Below, in pieces: positions 6,089 through 16,124 of a stretch of 64,000 nt of DNA. A model generated the notes under the pieces. It was not told the DNA's origin and searched no databases. It saw nothing but the letters and a program-made list of their open reading frames with translations. Both the position numbers and the translations under genes were made by a program. The DNA lies in assembly GCF_900156545.1 (NCBI RefSeq), contig NZ_FTNW01000001.1, positions 434,001 through 498,000 of the forward strand, given 5' to 3'. The stretch comes from Aquipseudomonas alcaligenes. GTDB lineage: Bacteria > Pseudomonadota > Gammaproteobacteria > Pseudomonadales > Pseudomonadaceae. How positions within the stretch are numbered: the stretch's first letter is position 1; the number at the start of each line of letters is the position of its first letter.

Positions 6089-7399
6089 ATGCAAGTTTCT
6101 GTTGAAAGCACCTCCGCTCTCGAGCGCCGCATGACCATCGGCGTGCCGGCCGAGCGCATCGAGACCGAAGTGACCAAGCGTCTGCAGCAGACTGCCCGCC
6201 GCGCCAAGGTGCCTGGCTTCCGCCCGGGCAAGGTGCCGATGAACGTCATTCGTCAGCGTTATGAAGACGCTGCTCGTCAGGAAGCGCTGGGCGACCTGAT
6301 CCAGGCCACCTTCTACGAAGCCATCGTCGAGCAGAAGCTGAACCCGGCCGGCGCTCCGGCTGTCGAGCCGAAAGTGTTCGAGAAGGGCAAGGACCTCGAG
6401 TACGTTGCCACCTTCGAAGTCTTCCCGGAAATCAAGCTGGCCGGCTTCGACGGCATCGCTATCGAGCGCCTGCAGGCTGACGTCACCGACGCCGACCTCG
6501 ACAACATGCTGGAAATCCTGCGCAAGCAGAACACCCGCTTCGAGGCTGTCGAGCGTGCCGCCGAAAATGGCGACCAGCTGAACATCGATTTCGTCGGCAA
6601 GATCGACGGCGAAGCGTTCGCCGGCGGCAGCGCCAAGGGCACCCCGCTGGTGCTGGGTTCCGGCCGCATGATCCCGGGCTTCGAAGAGGCTCTGGTCGGC
6701 GTCAAGGCTGGCGAAGAGCGCGTGATCAACCCGACTTTCCCGGCGGATTACCAGAATCTGGACCTGGCCGGTAAGACCGTCGAGTTCACCGTGACCGTCA
6801 ACAGCGTTTCCGCCCCGCAGCTGCCGGAGCTGAATGACGACTTCTTCGCTCTGTTCGGCATCAAGGAAGGCGGTCTGGAAGGCTTCCGTGCCGAAGTGCG
6901 CAAGAACATGGAGCGCGAACTGCGCCAGGCCATCAAGTCCAAGGTAAAGAACCAGGTCATGGAAGGTCTGCTGGCCGCCAACCCGGTTGAAGTGCCGAAG
7001 GCCCTGATCGGTAACGAAGTGAACCGTCTGCGCGTGCAGGCTGTTCAGCAGTTCGGCGGCAACATCAAGCCGGACCAGCTGCCGGCCGAGCTGTTCGAAG
7101 AGCAGGCCAAGCGCCGCGTAGTGCTGGGCCTGATCGTTGCCGAAGTGGTCAAGCAGGGCGAGCTGAAGGCCGACGAAGCCCGCGTTCGCGAGCTGATCGA
7201 GGAAATGGCTTCCGCCTACCAGGAGCCGCAGCAGGTCGTGGCCTGGTACTACAAGAACGACCAGCAGCTGAACGAAGTGCGTTCGGTTGTACTGGAAGAA
7301 CAAGTTGTAGATACTGTTCTGCAGAAGGCCAAAGTGACCGATAAAGCGGTCTCCTACGAAGAAGCGGTCAAGCCGGCGGAAGCTCCGCAAGCAGCCTGA
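6089..7399 (+). CDS. tig: Trigger factor, ribosome-associated chaperone and prolyl isomerase
   Basis: A 436-residue protein, the normal length. ATG 6089 is preferred over an in-frame ATG at 6065 because it follows GAGGAA and begins MQVSVEST. It has the ribosome-binding N-domain with the basic signature '[10 protein letters not shown]' (about residues 43-52), a central FKBP-type isomerase domain (about 150-245) and a helical C-terminal substrate cradle. It docks beside the ribosome exit tunnel and protects nascent chains. It lies upstream of clpP-clpX-lon as in other Pseudomonas, separated from clpP by a hairpin. Confidence 0.97.
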   Translation: MQVSVESTSALERRMTIGVPAERIETEVTKRLQQTARRAKVPGFRPGKVPMNVIRQRYEDAARQEALGDLIQATFYEAIVEQKLNPAGAPAVEPKVFEKGKDLEYVATFEVFPEIKLAGFDGIAIERLQADVTDADLDNMLEILRKQNTRFEAVERAAENGDQLNIDFVGKIDGEAFAGGSAKGTPLVLGSGRMIPGFEEALVGVKAGEERVINPTFPADYQNLDLAGKTVEFTVTVNSVSAPQLPELNDDFFALFGIKEGGLEGFRAEVRKNMERELRQAIKSKVKNQVMEGLLAANPVEVPKALIGNEVNRLRVQAVQQFGGNIKPDQLPAELFEEQAKRRVVLGLIVAEVVKQGELKADEARVRELIEEMASAYQEPQQVVAWYYKNDQQLNEVRSVVLEEQVVDTVLQKAKVTDKAVSYEEAVKPAEAPQAA

Positions 7400-7423
7400 T
7401 CCCTCGCCTCGTTCGAGCACAAC

Positions 7424-7458
7424 CATAAGCCAGCCTTCGTGCTGGCTTATGCGTCTTT
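7424..7458 (+). terminator. Hairpin between tig and clpP
   Basis: Perfect 11-base stem (CATAAGCCAGC / GCTGGCTTATG) with loop CTTCGT, followed by a weak T-rich run (CGTCTTT). It could terminate tig transcripts, leaving partial read-through into clpP. Confidence 0.65.
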
Positions 7459-7491
7459 AGAGACATGACTATTAGGGAGAGATCGCTAGAC

Positions 7492-8127
7492 ATGTCGCAT
7501 AACTCTTTCATCAACACCATGCCAGACATCCAAGCTGCCGGCGGCCTCGTGCCGATGGTCATCGAGCAGTCCGCTCGTGGCGAGCGTGCCTACGACATCT
7601 ATTCGCGCCTGTTGAAGGAGCGGGTGATCTTCCTAGTCGGCCCGGTCGAGGACTACATGGCCAACCTGGTGGTGGCTCAGCTGCTGTTCCTCGAAGCCGA
7701 GAACCCGGACAAGGACATCCACCTGTACATCAACTCCCCGGGTGGCTCGGTGACTGCCGGCATGTCGATCTACGACACCATGCAGTTCATCAAGCCCGAC
7801 GTGTCCACCATCTGCATCGGCCAGGCCTGCAGCATGGGGGCGTTGCTGCTGGCTGGCGGTGCCGCCGGCAAGCGCTACTGCCTGCCGCACTCGCGCATGA
7901 TGATTCACCAGCCGCTGGGCGGCTTCCAGGGGCAGGCCTCGGATATCGAGATTCACGCCCGCGAGATCCTCACCATTCGCGAGCGCCTGAACAAGATCCT
8001 GGCCGATCATTGCCAGCAGCCGATCGATGTCATTGCCAAGGACACCGACCGTGACAACTTCATGAGCGCTGAAGAGGCGGTCAACTACCGCCTTATCGAC
8101 AAGGTTCTGGAAAAACGCCCTGTCTGA
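7492..8127 (+). CDS. clpP: ATP-dependent Clp protease proteolytic subunit
   Basis: A 211-residue serine peptidase. ATG 7492 follows GGGAGA and gives the N-terminus MSHNSFIN matching Pseudomonas ClpP; the in-frame ATG at 7465 is rejected. Catalytic Ser114 lies in 'GQACSMGA' and His139 in 'MMIHQP', with the acidic member near 'KDTDRD' (about 184-188). Fourteen subunits form a barrel that degrades proteins unfolded by ClpX or ClpA. It is followed by clpX with about 100 bases between them. Confidence 0.97.
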   Translation: MSHNSFINTMPDIQAAGGLVPMVIEQSARGERAYDIYSRLLKERVIFLVGPVEDYMANLVVAQLLFLEAENPDKDIHLYINSPGGSVTAGMSIYDTMQFIKPDVSTICIGQACSMGALLLAGGAAGKRYCLPHSRMMIHQPLGGFQGQASDIEIHAREILTIRERLNKILADHCQQPIDVIAKDTDRDNFMSAEEAVNYRLIDKVLEKRPV

Positions 8128-8235
8128 TCCCCGCTTCAGCGCAGCGGTCGGGCTCGCCCGGCCGTCCCGCAGGGTTGAAAATGCCCGCAATTGCCTTCAT
8201 CTTGTGTTTCATGCCTACCGTATTGGATCGATCTA

Positions 8236-9516
8236 ATGACTGACACCCGCAACGGCGAGGACAACGGCAAGCTGCTCTACTGCTCCTTCTGCGGCAAAAG
8301 CCAGCACGAAGTGCGCAAGCTGATCGCCGGTCCCTCGGTCTTTATCTGCGACGAGTGCGTCGACCTGTGCAACGACATCATCCGCGAGGAGGTGCAGGAA
8401 GCCCAGGCCGAAAGCAGCGCCCACAAGTTGCCTGCGCCCAAGGAAATCAGCGGCATTCTGGATCAGTATGTGATCGGTCAGGAACGCGCCAAGAAGGTGC
8501 TTTCCGTCGCCGTGTACAACCACTACAAGCGTCTGAACCAGCGCGACAAGAAAGACGACGTCGAGCTGGGCAAGAGCAACATCCTGCTGATCGGTCCGAC
8601 CGGCTCCGGCAAGACCCTGCTGGCCGAGACCCTGGCCCGCCTGCTCAATGTACCGTTCACCATCGCCGACGCCACCACCCTGACCGAAGCCGGTTACGTG
8701 GGTGAGGACGTCGAGAACATCATCCAGAAGCTGCTGCAGAAGTGCGACTACGATGTCGAGAAAGCCCAGATGGGCATCGTCTACATCGACGAGATCGACA
8801 AGATCTCGCGCAAGTCGGACAACCCGTCCATCACCCGCGATGTGTCGGGCGAAGGCGTACAGCAGGCACTGCTGAAGCTGATCGAGGGCACCGTTGCCTC
8901 GGTTCCGCCGCAGGGTGGCCGCAAGCATCCGCAGCAGGAGTTCCTGCAGGTCGACACGCGCAACATCCTGTTCATTTGCGGCGGTGCCTTCGCCGGCCTG
9001 GAAAAGGTCATTCAGGCCCGTTCCACCAAGGGCGGCATCGGCTTCAACGCCGAAGTGCGCAGCCCGGATCTGGGCAAGAAGGTTGGTGAGGCCCTGCGTG
9101 AGGTCGAGCCGGACGATCTGGTGAAGTTCGGCCTCATCCCGGAGTTCGTCGGTCGTCTGCCGGTTATCGCCACCCTCGACGAGCTCGATGAAGCGGCGCT
9201 GATGCAGATCCTCACCGAACCGAAGAACGCCCTGACCAAGCAGTATGCCAAGCTGTTCGAGATGGAAGGGGTGGACCTGGAGTTTCGCGCCGATGCGCTC
9301 AAGGCCGTCGCACACAAGGCTCTGGAACGGAAGACCGGCGCCCGTGGCCTGCGCTCGATCCTCGAGGGCGTGCTGCTCGATACCATGTACGAGATCCCCT
9401 CGCAGTCCGATGTCAGCAAGGTGGTGATCGACGAGAGCGTGATCGAGGGCTCCTCCAAGCCGCTGCTGATCTACGAGAACAGTGAGCCGCAAGCCAAAGC
9501 TGCGCCAGACGTCTGA
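8236..9516 (+). CDS. clpX: ATP-dependent Clp protease ATP-binding subunit ClpX
   Basis: A 426-residue AAA+ unfoldase; ATG 8236 gives the standard length, and the upstream ATG at 8191 is rejected. An N-terminal zinc-binding domain carries four Cys (CSFC ... CDEC, about residues 15-40). Walker A is 'GPTGSGKT', Walker B is 'IVYIDEIDK', and the ClpP-docking IGF-type loop is expected after the AAA module. It unfolds tagged or adaptor-delivered substrates and feeds them into ClpP. A strong terminator follows. Confidence 0.97.
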   Translation: MTDTRNGEDNGKLLYCSFCGKSQHEVRKLIAGPSVFICDECVDLCNDIIREEVQEAQAESSAHKLPAPKEISGILDQYVIGQERAKKVLSVAVYNHYKRLNQRDKKDDVELGKSNILLIGPTGSGKTLLAETLARLLNVPFTIADATTLTEAGYVGEDVENIIQKLLQKCDYDVEKAQMGIVYIDEIDKISRKSDNPSITRDVSGEGVQQALLKLIEGTVASVPPQGGRKHPQQEFLQVDTRNILFICGGAFAGLEKVIQARSTKGGIGFNAEVRSPDLGKKVGEALREVEPDDLVKFGLIPEFVGRLPVIATLDELDEAALMQILTEPKNALTKQYAKLFEMEGVDLEFRADALKAVAHKALERKTGARGLRSILEGVLLDTMYEIPSQSDVSKVVIDESVIEGSSKPLLIYENSEPQAKAAPDV

Positions 9517-9532
9517 CGTCTAACGCTGAAAC

Positions 9533-9560
9533 AAAGGGCCCTGCGGGGCCCTTTGCTTTT
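9533..9560 (+). terminator. Rho-independent terminator of clpPX
   Basis: Nine-base stem (AAAGGGCCC / GGGCCCTTT) with loop TGCG, then GCTTTT. It lies directly after clpX and separates it from the lon promoter. Confidence 0.85.
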
Positions 9561-9572
9561 GCGCCGTTCTCG

Positions 9573-9601
9573 CTTGTTTTTTCCCGGGGGTGGCCCCATC
9601 T
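9573..9601 (+). promoter_or_regulatory. Sigma-32 (heat-shock) type promoter of lon
   Basis: CTTGTTT at 9573-9579, a 14-base spacer, and CCCCATCT at 9594-9601. This matches the heat-shock consensus CTTGAAA-N(12-15)-CCCCATNT closely, with a typical spacer. It lies about 60 bases upstream of the lon ATG, and heat control of lon is well known in gammaproteobacteria. Confidence 0.75.
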
Positions 9602-9658
9602 TAGGGTCAAGGGTACCCCGTCCGTTTACGGCCGAATGGCCGCCGTAGAGCTGAAATC

Positions 9659-12055
9659 ATGAAGACAACCATCGAATTGCCTCTCCTGCCGCTGCGTGAT
9701 GTCGTGGTCTATCCGCACATGGTCATCCCGCTGTTCGTCGGTCGCGAGAAGTCCATCGAGGCTCTGGAAGCCGCCATGGCTGGCGACAAGCAGATTCTTC
9801 TGCTGGCGCAGCGCAACCCGGCAGACGATGATCCGGGCGAGGATGCGCTGTACCGCATGGGTACCGTGGCCACTGTGCTGCAGCTGCTGAAACTGCCCGA
9901 TGGCACGGTGAAGGTACTGGTCGAGGGCGAGCAGCGCGGTGCTATCGAGAAGTTCATCGAGGTCGACGGTCATTGCCGCGCCGAGGTGCAGCTGCTCGAC
10001 GAGAGCGAAGTCGCCGAGCGCGAGTCCGAGGTCTTCACCCGCAGTCTGCTCAGCCAGTTCGAGCAGTACGTACAGCTGGGCAAGAAGGTGCCGGCCGAGG
10101 TGCTGTCCTCGCTGAACAGCATCGACGAGCCGGCGCGCCTGGTCGACACCATGGCTGCGCATATGGTGCTGAAGATCGAGCAAAAACAGGAGATCCTCGA
10201 GATCACCAGTCTGGCCGAGCGCGTCGAGCATGTGCTGGCCCTGCTGGATGCCGAGATCGACCTGCTGCAGGTCGAGAAACGCATCCGTGGTCGGGTCAAG
10301 AAGCAGATGGAGCGCAGCCAGCGCGAGTACTACCTGAATGAGCAGATGAAGGCCATTCAGAAGGAGCTGGGTGACATCGATGAAGGCCACAACGAGATCG
10401 ACGAGCTGAAGAAGCGCATCGAGAACGCCGGCCTGACCAAGGAAGCCCACGCCAAGGCCAATGCCGAGCTGAACAAGCTCAAGCAGATGTCGCCGATGTC
10501 GGCCGAGGCCACCGTGGTGCGCTCCTACATCGACTGGCTGACCAACGTGCCGTGGAAGGCCGAGAGCAAGGTGCGCCTGGACCTGGCCAAGGCCGAGGAT
10601 ATCCTCGAGGCCGACCACTTCGGCCTGGAAGAGGTGAAGGAGCGCATTCTCGAGTACCTCGCCGTGCAGAAGCGGGTGAAGAAGCTCAAGGGGCCGGTGC
10701 TCTGCCTGGTCGGTCCGCCCGGCGTGGGCAAGACCTCGCTGGCCGAGTCCATCGCCCGCGCGACCAATCGCAAGTTCGTGCGCATGGCCCTGGGTGGCGT
10801 GCGTGACGAGGCCGAGATCCGCGGTCATCGCCGCACCTATATCGGCTCGATGCCCGGTCGGCTGATCCAGAAGCTGACCAAGGTCGGCGTGCGCAACCCG
10901 CTGTTCCTGCTCGACGAGATCGACAAGATGGGCAGCGACATGCGTGGCGACCCCGCCTCGGCGCTGCTGGAGGTGCTGGATCCGGAGCAGAACCACAACT
11001 TCAACGACCATTACCTGGAAGTCGACTACGACCTCTCGGATGTGATGTTCATCTGCACCGCCAACTCCATGAACATCCCCGGCCCGCTGCTGGACCGCAT
11101 GGAGGTCATCCGCCTGCCCGGTTACACCGAGGATGAGAAGGTCAACATCGCCATCAAGTACCTGACGCCCAAGCAGGTGCAGGCCAACGGCCTGAAGAAG
11201 GGCGAGCTGGAGTTCGAGGAGGCGGCGATCCGCGACATCATCCGCTACTACACTCGCGAGGCTGGTGTGCGCAGCCTGGAACGGCAGGTGTCGAAGGTCT
11301 GCCGCAAGGTGGTCAAGGAGCACGCCAAGGACAAGCGCATCAAGGTGCTGGTCACCGCTGAGTCGCTGGAGCATTACCTGGGCGTGCGCCGCTATCGTTA
11401 TGGCCTTGCCGAGCAGCAGGACCAGATCGGTCAGGTCACCGGCCTGGCCTGGACTCAAGTCGGCGGCGAGCTGCTAACCATCGAGACTGCCGTGGTGCCG
11501 GGCAAGGGTCAGTTGATCAAGACCGGCTCGCTCGGTGACGTGATGGCCGAATCCATGACGGCTGCGCTGACTGTGGTGCGCAGCCGCGCCAAGAGCCTGG
11601 GCATTGCGCCGGACTTCCACGAGAAGCGCGACGTACACATCCACATGCCCGAAGGTGCCACGCCCAAGGATGGTCCGAGTGCTGGTATCGGCCTGTGCAC
11701 GGCTCTGGTTTCCGCGCTGACACAGATCCCGGTGCGGGCCGATGTCGCCATGACCGGCGAGATCACCCTGCGTGGTCAGGTGCTGGCCATCGGTGGTCTC
11801 AAGGAGAAACTCCTGGCAGCTCACCGTGGCGGAATCAAGACGGTGATCATCCCGGAAGAGAATGTCCGTGACCTCAAGGAAATTCCGGAAAATATTAAGC
11901 AGGACCTGACCATTAGGCCGGTTAAATGGATTGACGAGGTCCTGCAAATTGCGCTGCAATACGCCCCGGAGCCCTTGCCTGATGCGGCTCCCGAGATGGT
12001 TGCAAAGGATGACTCGCGCGAGACTGATTCCAAGGAGCGAATCAGCACGCATTAG
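9659..12055 (+). CDS. lon: ATP-dependent Lon protease
   Basis: A 798-residue homohexameric AAA+ protease. An N-terminal substrate-binding LAN domain (about 1-200) and helical segment precede the ATPase ('GPPGVGKT' Walker A, 'LFLLDEIDK' Walker B) and a C-terminal Ser-Lys peptidase: Ser674 in 'KDGPSAG' and Lys715 in '[11 protein letters not shown]'. It degrades misfolded proteins and specific regulators. The sigma-32-like promoter upstream and the hupB gene downstream are in the usual Pseudomonas order. Confidence 0.97.
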   Translation: MKTTIELPLLPLRDVVVYPHMVIPLFVGREKSIEALEAAMAGDKQILLLAQRNPADDDPGEDALYRMGTVATVLQLLKLPDGTVKVLVEGEQRGAIEKFIEVDGHCRAEVQLLDESEVAERESEVFTRSLLSQFEQYVQLGKKVPAEVLSSLNSIDEPARLVDTMAAHMVLKIEQKQEILEITSLAERVEHVLALLDAEIDLLQVEKRIRGRVKKQMERSQREYYLNEQMKAIQKELGDIDEGHNEIDELKKRIENAGLTKEAHAKANAELNKLKQMSPMSAEATVVRSYIDWLTNVPWKAESKVRLDLAKAEDILEADHFGLEEVKERILEYLAVQKRVKKLKGPVLCLVGPPGVGKTSLAESIARATNRKFVRMALGGVRDEAEIRGHRRTYIGSMPGRLIQKLTKVGVRNPLFLLDEIDKMGSDMRGDPASALLEVLDPEQNHNFNDHYLEVDYDLSDVMFICTANSMNIPGPLLDRMEVIRLPGYTEDEKVNIAIKYLTPKQVQANGLKKGELEFEEAAIRDIIRYYTREAGVRSLERQVSKVCRKVVKEHAKDKRIKVLVTAESLEHYLGVRRYRYGLAEQQDQIGQVTGLAWTQVGGELLTIETAVVPGKGQLIKTGSLGDVMAESMTAALTVVRSRAKSLGIAPDFHEKRDVHIHMPEGATPKDGPSAGIGLCTALVSALTQIPVRADVAMTGEITLRGQVLAIGGLKEKLLAAHRGGIKTVIIPEENVRDLKEIPENIKQDLTIRPVKWIDEVLQIALQYAPEPLPDAAPEMVAKDDSRETDSKERISTH

Positions 12056-12068
12056 CCGGAAGGCTTCC

Positions 12069-12098
12069 TTGACACTATTTTCGAGCCCTTGTTATAAA
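12069..12098 (+). promoter_or_regulatory. Sigma-70 promoter of hupB
   Basis: TTGACA at 12069-12074 (perfect -35) and TATAAA at 12093-12098 (-10), 18 bases apart. It lies in the lon-hupB gap about 90 bases before the hupB GTG, so hupB can be transcribed independently of lon. Confidence 0.75.
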
Positions 12099-12191
12099 GC
12101 GGCTCCTATGTGTCGGCAGGCCTTTCAGCACCCGCTTTGCTTACACCAAACAACTAAGAAACAAACTCAACAGAAATAAGGGGACTTAAGA

Positions 12192-12464
12192 GTGAACAAG
12201 TCGGAACTGATTGATGCCATCGCCGCATCCGCTGATATCCCGAAAGCTGTTGCCGGCCGCGCGCTGGACGCAGTGATCGAATCCGTCACTGGCGCTCTGA
12301 AGGCTGGTGATTCCGTGGTGCTGGTTGGCTTCGGTACTTTCGCTGTCAAAGAGCGTGCCGCTCGTACCGGCCGCAACCCGCAGACTGGCAAGCCGATCAA
12401 GATCGCTGCTGCCAAGATCCCTGGCTTCAAAGCTGGCAAAGCCCTGAAAGACGCCGTCAACTAA
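12192..12464 (+). CDS. hupB: DNA-binding protein HU-beta
   Basis: A 90-residue histone-like protein. It starts at GTG 12192 after an AGGGGA site; no upstream ATG fits. The typical HU sequence is present: '[11 protein letters not shown]', the arm with '[14 protein letters not shown]' carrying the intercalating proline, and the C-terminal 'GKALKDAVN'. HU bends and compacts DNA as a dimer and aids replication, recombination and regulation. It has its own promoter and a terminator at 12545. Confidence 0.97.
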   Translation: MNKSELIDAIAASADIPKAVAGRALDAVIESVTGALKAGDSVVLVGFGTFAVKERAARTGRNPQTGKPIKIAAAKIPGFKAGKALKDAVN

Positions 12465-12544
12465 GCGTCTCTCGGGCTTGGCCCTCGCCGAGCCGGGGTC
12501 ACCCGATTCGGCAGGAGCAGCGAAAGCGCTCCAACAGTTATGAG

Positions 12545-12575
12545 AAGGCGCATCCTCGGATGCGCCTTTCTTTTA
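12545..12575 (+). terminator. Rho-independent terminator of hupB
   Basis: Stem AAGGCGCATCC / GGATGCGCCTT followed by TCTTTT. It lies between hupB and ppiD. Confidence 0.8.
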
Positions 12576-12636
12576 TCCGGACCTCAATACCCACGCTGCA
12601 TGGCTGTTTGTTCAGTGCAGGCGTTTCGGGGGAAGC

Positions 12637-14490
12637 ATGCTGCAGAACATCAGGGACAACTCCCAGGGCTGGATCGCCAAAACCATCATTGGCGTGATCG
12701 TCGTGCTGATGGCCTTTACCGGCTTCGATGCCATCATCCAGTCCACCAGCAACAGCCAGAATGCGGCTGAAGTCAACGGTGAGACGATTACGCTGAGCAG
12801 CCTCAACGCTGCCGTTGATATGCAGCGCCGTCAGCTGATTCAGCAGTTTGGCAAGGATTTCGACGCCTCTCTGCTGGACGACAAGCTGTTGCGTCAGGCC
12901 TCTCTCGATTCGCTGGTCGACCGCACGTTGCTGCTGCAGGGCGCCAAGGACGCCGGCATGGGCTTCTCCGAGGCCTCGCTGGACCAGCTGATCCTGCAGA
13001 CCCCGGCCTTCCAGGTCGACGGCAAGTTCAATGCGGCGCGCTTCGATCAGATCCTGCAGCAGCAGGGCATGGGGCGCATGGAGTTCCGTGAGCGCCTCAA
13101 GCAGGACGTTCTGGTCAGCCAGTTGCAGGCCAGCCTGGCTGCCAGCAACTTCGTCACCGACGAAGAGCTGGAGAACTTCGTGCGACTGGACCGACAGACC
13201 CGTGACTTCGCCAGCCAGACCATTCACATCGATACCAAGTCCGTCGATGTCAGCGATGACGAGCTGAAGGCTTACTACGATGAGCACAAGGACCAGTACA
13301 TGAGTCCGGAGCAGGTCGTGGTCGAGTACGTCGAACTGCGCAAGGAGAGCTTCTTTGCCCAGGCCGAGGCCAGTGACGAGGAACTGCAGGCGCTGTATCA
13401 GAAGGAAATCGCCAACCTGGCCGAGCAGCGCCGCGCCGCGCATATCCTGCTGGAAGTGAACGACAAGCTCAGTGATGAGCAGGCCAAGGCCAAGCTCGCG
13501 GAAGTCGCCGAGCGCCTGAAGCGGGGCGAGGATTTCGCCAAGCTGGCCGAGGAGGTCTCGCAGGACCCGGGTTCGGCCAGCAACGGCGGTGATCTGGGCT
13601 TTGCCGGCCCAGGCGTTTATGACCCCGAGTTCGAGAAGTCGCTGTATGCCCTGAAGAAAGATGAAGTCTCCGCTCCCGTGCGCAGCTCCTTCGGTTGGCA
13701 TCTGATCAAGCTGCTGGACGTGCAGGCGCCCGAGGTGCCGAGCTTCGACAGCCTGAAGGCCAAGTTGGAACGTGAGGTCAAGGCGCAGCAGGTCGAACAG
13801 CGCTTCGTCGAAGCGGCCAAGGAACTGGAAGAGGCCAGCTTCGAGGCTTCCGATCTGGCGCAACCAGCCCAGGAACTGGGGCTGCAGGTGCAAACCAGTG
13901 GCGCCTTCGGGCGTGAGGGTGGCGAGGGTGTGGCTGCCAATCGCCAAGTCGTGCAGGCGGCCTTCAGTCCTGAAGTACTGGAAGACGGTGCCAACAGCAG
14001 TGCCATCGAGCTGGACCCGGATACCACGCTGGTGCTGCGGGTGAAGGAGCACAGGAAGCCGACCTTGCTGCCACTGGAGGAGGTGTCTGCCGGTATTCGT
14101 GACACCCTGTCGCGCAAGAAGGCCAGTGAAGCGGCCAAGGCCGAGGGCGAGGCGCTGTTGGCGCAGCTGCGTGATGGCGGTGCCAGTGGCAAGGACTGGA
14201 AGGTCGTGGAAGCCGCTACTCGCAGCCAGGAGGGTGTCGAGCCCGAGGTACTGCAGGCGCTGTTCCGCATGGCCAAGCCGGAAGAAGGCAAATCCAGCTT
14301 CGCCGGCGTAACGCTGAACAATGGTGACTACGTGGTGCTGCGCCTGGACGGTGTCGGCCAGGCCAAGGCCGAGCTGAGCGCTGAGGAGAAGACCAGCTAT
14401 CGCCGCTTCCTCGCTTCGCGCGCCGGCCAGCAGGATTTCGCGGCGTACCGCGAGCAGCTCAAGGAGAGCGCCGACATCGAGCGCTTCTGA
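12637..14490 (+). CDS. ppiD: Periplasmic folding chaperone PpiD (parvulin-like)
   Basis: A 617-residue membrane-anchored protein. A single N-terminal transmembrane segment (about residues 14-33, TIIGVIVVLMAFTGF) places the rest in the periplasm. A SurA_N-like chaperone region is followed by a parvulin module at about residues 262-360, ending 'VRSSFGWHLIKLLDVQ'. In the family it sits beside the SecYEG translocon and helps newly exported proteins fold; isomerase activity is weak or absent. Order hupB-ppiD is conserved. Start ATG 12637 follows GGGGGAAG. Confidence 0.95.
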   Translation: MLQNIRDNSQGWIAKTIIGVIVVLMAFTGFDAIIQSTSNSQNAAEVNGETITLSSLNAAVDMQRRQLIQQFGKDFDASLLDDKLLRQASLDSLVDRTLLLQGAKDAGMGFSEASLDQLILQTPAFQVDGKFNAARFDQILQQQGMGRMEFRERLKQDVLVSQLQASLAASNFVTDEELENFVRLDRQTRDFASQTIHIDTKSVDVSDDELKAYYDEHKDQYMSPEQVVVEYVELRKESFFAQAEASDEELQALYQKEIANLAEQRRAAHILLEVNDKLSDEQAKAKLAEVAERLKRGEDFAKLAEEVSQDPGSASNGGDLGFAGPGVYDPEFEKSLYALKKDEVSAPVRSSFGWHLIKLLDVQAPEVPSFDSLKAKLEREVKAQQVEQRFVEAAKELEEASFEASDLAQPAQELGLQVQTSGAFGREGGEGVAANRQVVQAAFSPEVLEDGANSSAIELDPDTTLVLRVKEHRKPTLLPLEEVSAGIRDTLSRKKASEAAKAEGEALLAQLRDGGASGKDWKVVEAATRSQEGVEPEVLQALFRMAKPEEGKSSFAGVTLNNGDYVVLRLDGVGQAKAELSAEEKTSYRRFLASRAGQQDFAAYREQLKESADIERF

Positions 14491-14507
14491 CATTAAGCGC
14501 ATCCAAC

Positions 14508-14535
14508 AAAAAGCCCGCAATGAAGCGGGCTTTTT
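14508..14535 (+). terminator. Rho-independent terminator between ppiD and the ProQ-like gene
   Basis: AAAAAGCCCGC / GCGGGCTTTTT with loop AATGAA: symmetric A- and T-runs, so it can act on both converging transcripts. Confidence 0.88.
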
Positions 14536-14584
14536 GTTGTCACTGAATCACCCCGGCCTTGCTAGATGCTTTCCGGGCTAGGGA

Positions 14585-15094
14585 TTAGTCCACGCGCTGT
14601 TCTGCTGCGGCATCACTAGCAGGTGCCTGTGCAGCCGCTTTCGGCTTGGCCTGAGCTCGTCGAGCCTGTCCGCGTTGCCGCTTGGCCTGCTGCTTGGCGT
14701 GCAGTGCCTGGTTGGCAGTTACCACGCCCGCTGGCTGGCCGTTAAGGTCCAGGCGCGGTGCGTTCTCGGTCATGCTGGCCCAGTATCGACTGCCGCGGCA
14801 CCAGGTGGCGATGCCTTGCTTGAGCTGTTCACTGGTGATGCCAAGCAGTTCCAGGTGTTGCTCGGCATCTTTGAGAATGCCTTCCTTGAGCGGAACCTTG
14901 GGTGCTGGGTTGACCGGGAAGGCCAGTGGGAAGTGCTTCTGCAAGCGCCAGATGGCTTCCACCGCAGGGTCCTGCTCACGAGGGCTCTTTTGCGGGGAGG
15001 GCTGCCGTTTGCGCGGCTTCGGGCTATCGGTCTTCACCTGCTCTTTTTCAGCCCGCAGGCGGTCGCGTAGCTCAGCTAGTTGCTCAAAACCCAT
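14585..15094 (-). CDS. ProQ/FinO-family RNA chaperone
   Basis: A 169-residue protein with a ProQ/FinO domain at about residues 45-135, including 'HFPLAFPVNPAPKVPLKEGIL', 'YWASMTENAPRLDLNGQPAG' and 'VTANQALHA'. The flanks are basic and Gln/Ala-rich and probably flexible. Family members bind structured small RNAs and mRNA 3' ends. It is shorter than E. coli ProQ and lacks its C-terminal Tudor-like domain. It converges with ppiD across a shared terminator. Confidence 0.85.
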   Translation of the reverse strand: MGFEQLAELRDRLRAEKEQVKTDSPKPRKRQPSPQKSPREQDPAVEAIWRLQKHFPLAFPVNPAPKVPLKEGILKDAEQHLELLGITSEQLKQGIATWCRGSRYWASMTENAPRLDLNGQPAGVVTANQALHAKQQAKRQRGQARRAQAKPKAAAQAPASDAAAEQRVD

Positions 15095-15292
15095 TGTTCA
15101 GTTCACAGCCTCGTGGTTGATTCGCGGCGCGAGGATATCCCGCGCAGCTTTTGGAACGCTAGTCGGGCGGCGACAGGTGTCGCTGCAATCCCGGCGCATG
15201 CTGACGAGCAATGCAGCAGCATGACATGTGGCGGTGCCGGACCCAAGGATAAGCGTCTGATTCCGGCCGAAAGTAGCGACTGTCGCGCCGTC

Positions 15293-15913
15293 TTACCCCT
15301 TGAAGCCTTTGCCTACCAGATACACCTCGCGCGAGCGCGGGCGCGAGGCTTCCGGCTTGCGGATCATGACTTTCTCGAACGAGCTGCGCACGTCCTTGAG
15401 GAAGGCTTCCGAGCCTTCGCCCTGGAATACCTTGACCGCGTAGTTGCCGCCGGGCTTGAGCACCTGGCGCACCATGTCGAGGGTGAGTTCGACCAGGTAC
15501 ATCGACGAGGCCTGGTCGGCGACGGCGACGCCGCTGATGTTGGGGGCGATGTCGGAGATGATCAGGTCGGGCTGGCGACCGTCGAGCTTGGCGAGAATCT
15601 GCTGGAACACGCTGTCTTCGGTGAAGTCGCCCTGGATGAAGTCGACATTGTCCAGCGGGTCCATCGGCAGGATGTCGCTGGCGATGACCCGGCCGTTGTC
15701 GCCGACGATCTTGCCTGCCACCTGCGACCAGCCACCGGGCGCCGAGCCCAGGTCCATGACCAGCATGCCGGGGCGAATCAGCTTGTCCTTCTCGTTCAGC
15801 TCGAGCAGCTTGTAGCTGGCCCGCGAGCGGTAGCCATCTTTCTGCGCGCGTTTAACGTAAGGGTCGTTGACGTGTTCGTTCAGCCAGCGGCTGCTGCTTT
15901 TGGAGCGTTTCAT
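15293..15913 (-). CDS. rlmE: RlmE/FtsJ-type 23S rRNA 2'-O-ribose methyltransferase
   Basis: A 206-residue methyltransferase. ATG 15913 gives the family start ([14 protein letters not shown]); an ATG five codons upstream (15928) is less likely. SAM-binding motif '[14 protein letters not shown]' and the K-D-K-E active site are visible: '[11 protein letters not shown]', '[13 protein letters not shown]', '[11 protein letters not shown]' and 'SREVYLVG'. RlmE methylates U2552 in the A-loop of 23S rRNA. In Pseudomonas the known gene lies beside ftsH, which is absent here, so this may be a displaced or second copy. Confidence 0.85.
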   Translation of the reverse strand: MKRSKSSSRWLNEHVNDPYVKRAQKDGYRSRASYKLLELNEKDKLIRPGMLVMDLGSAPGGWSQVAGKIVGDNGRVIASDILPMDPLDNVDFIQGDFTEDSVFQQILAKLDGRQPDLIISDIAPNISGVAVADQASSMYLVELTLDMVRQVLKPGGNYAVKVFQGEGSEAFLKDVRSSFEKVMIRKPEASRPRSREVYLVGKGFKG

Positions 15914-16124
15914 GAGGGGGCCAGGCACGGAGAAGCGAATGAGAGGCGCGCTGCCTTGGAGCGGGGCAGGGCGCGCAGTGGCGGCGATTATAAGCCGAGA
16001 GTGCCGCTCAGGTTAAATCCGCAGGCCACACGGCCCTGACAGAGGCGCGCGGCGGCGGCTACAATTGCGCGCTTACCTACCTTCTATTGCCTCCTTTGCC
16101 GGAGTCACCGGCCAGGATACCGCC

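Noticed and set aside
6020..7426. 468-codon open frame antisense to tig, and similar long minus-strand frames at 8233-9492, 9626-11458, 12538-14520 and 16077-17735
   Set aside because: High GC content creates long stop-free antisense frames opposite highly expressed genes. They lack ribosome sites and known domains, and their amino-acid composition (Leu, His, Arg rich) is that of reverse-strand artefacts.
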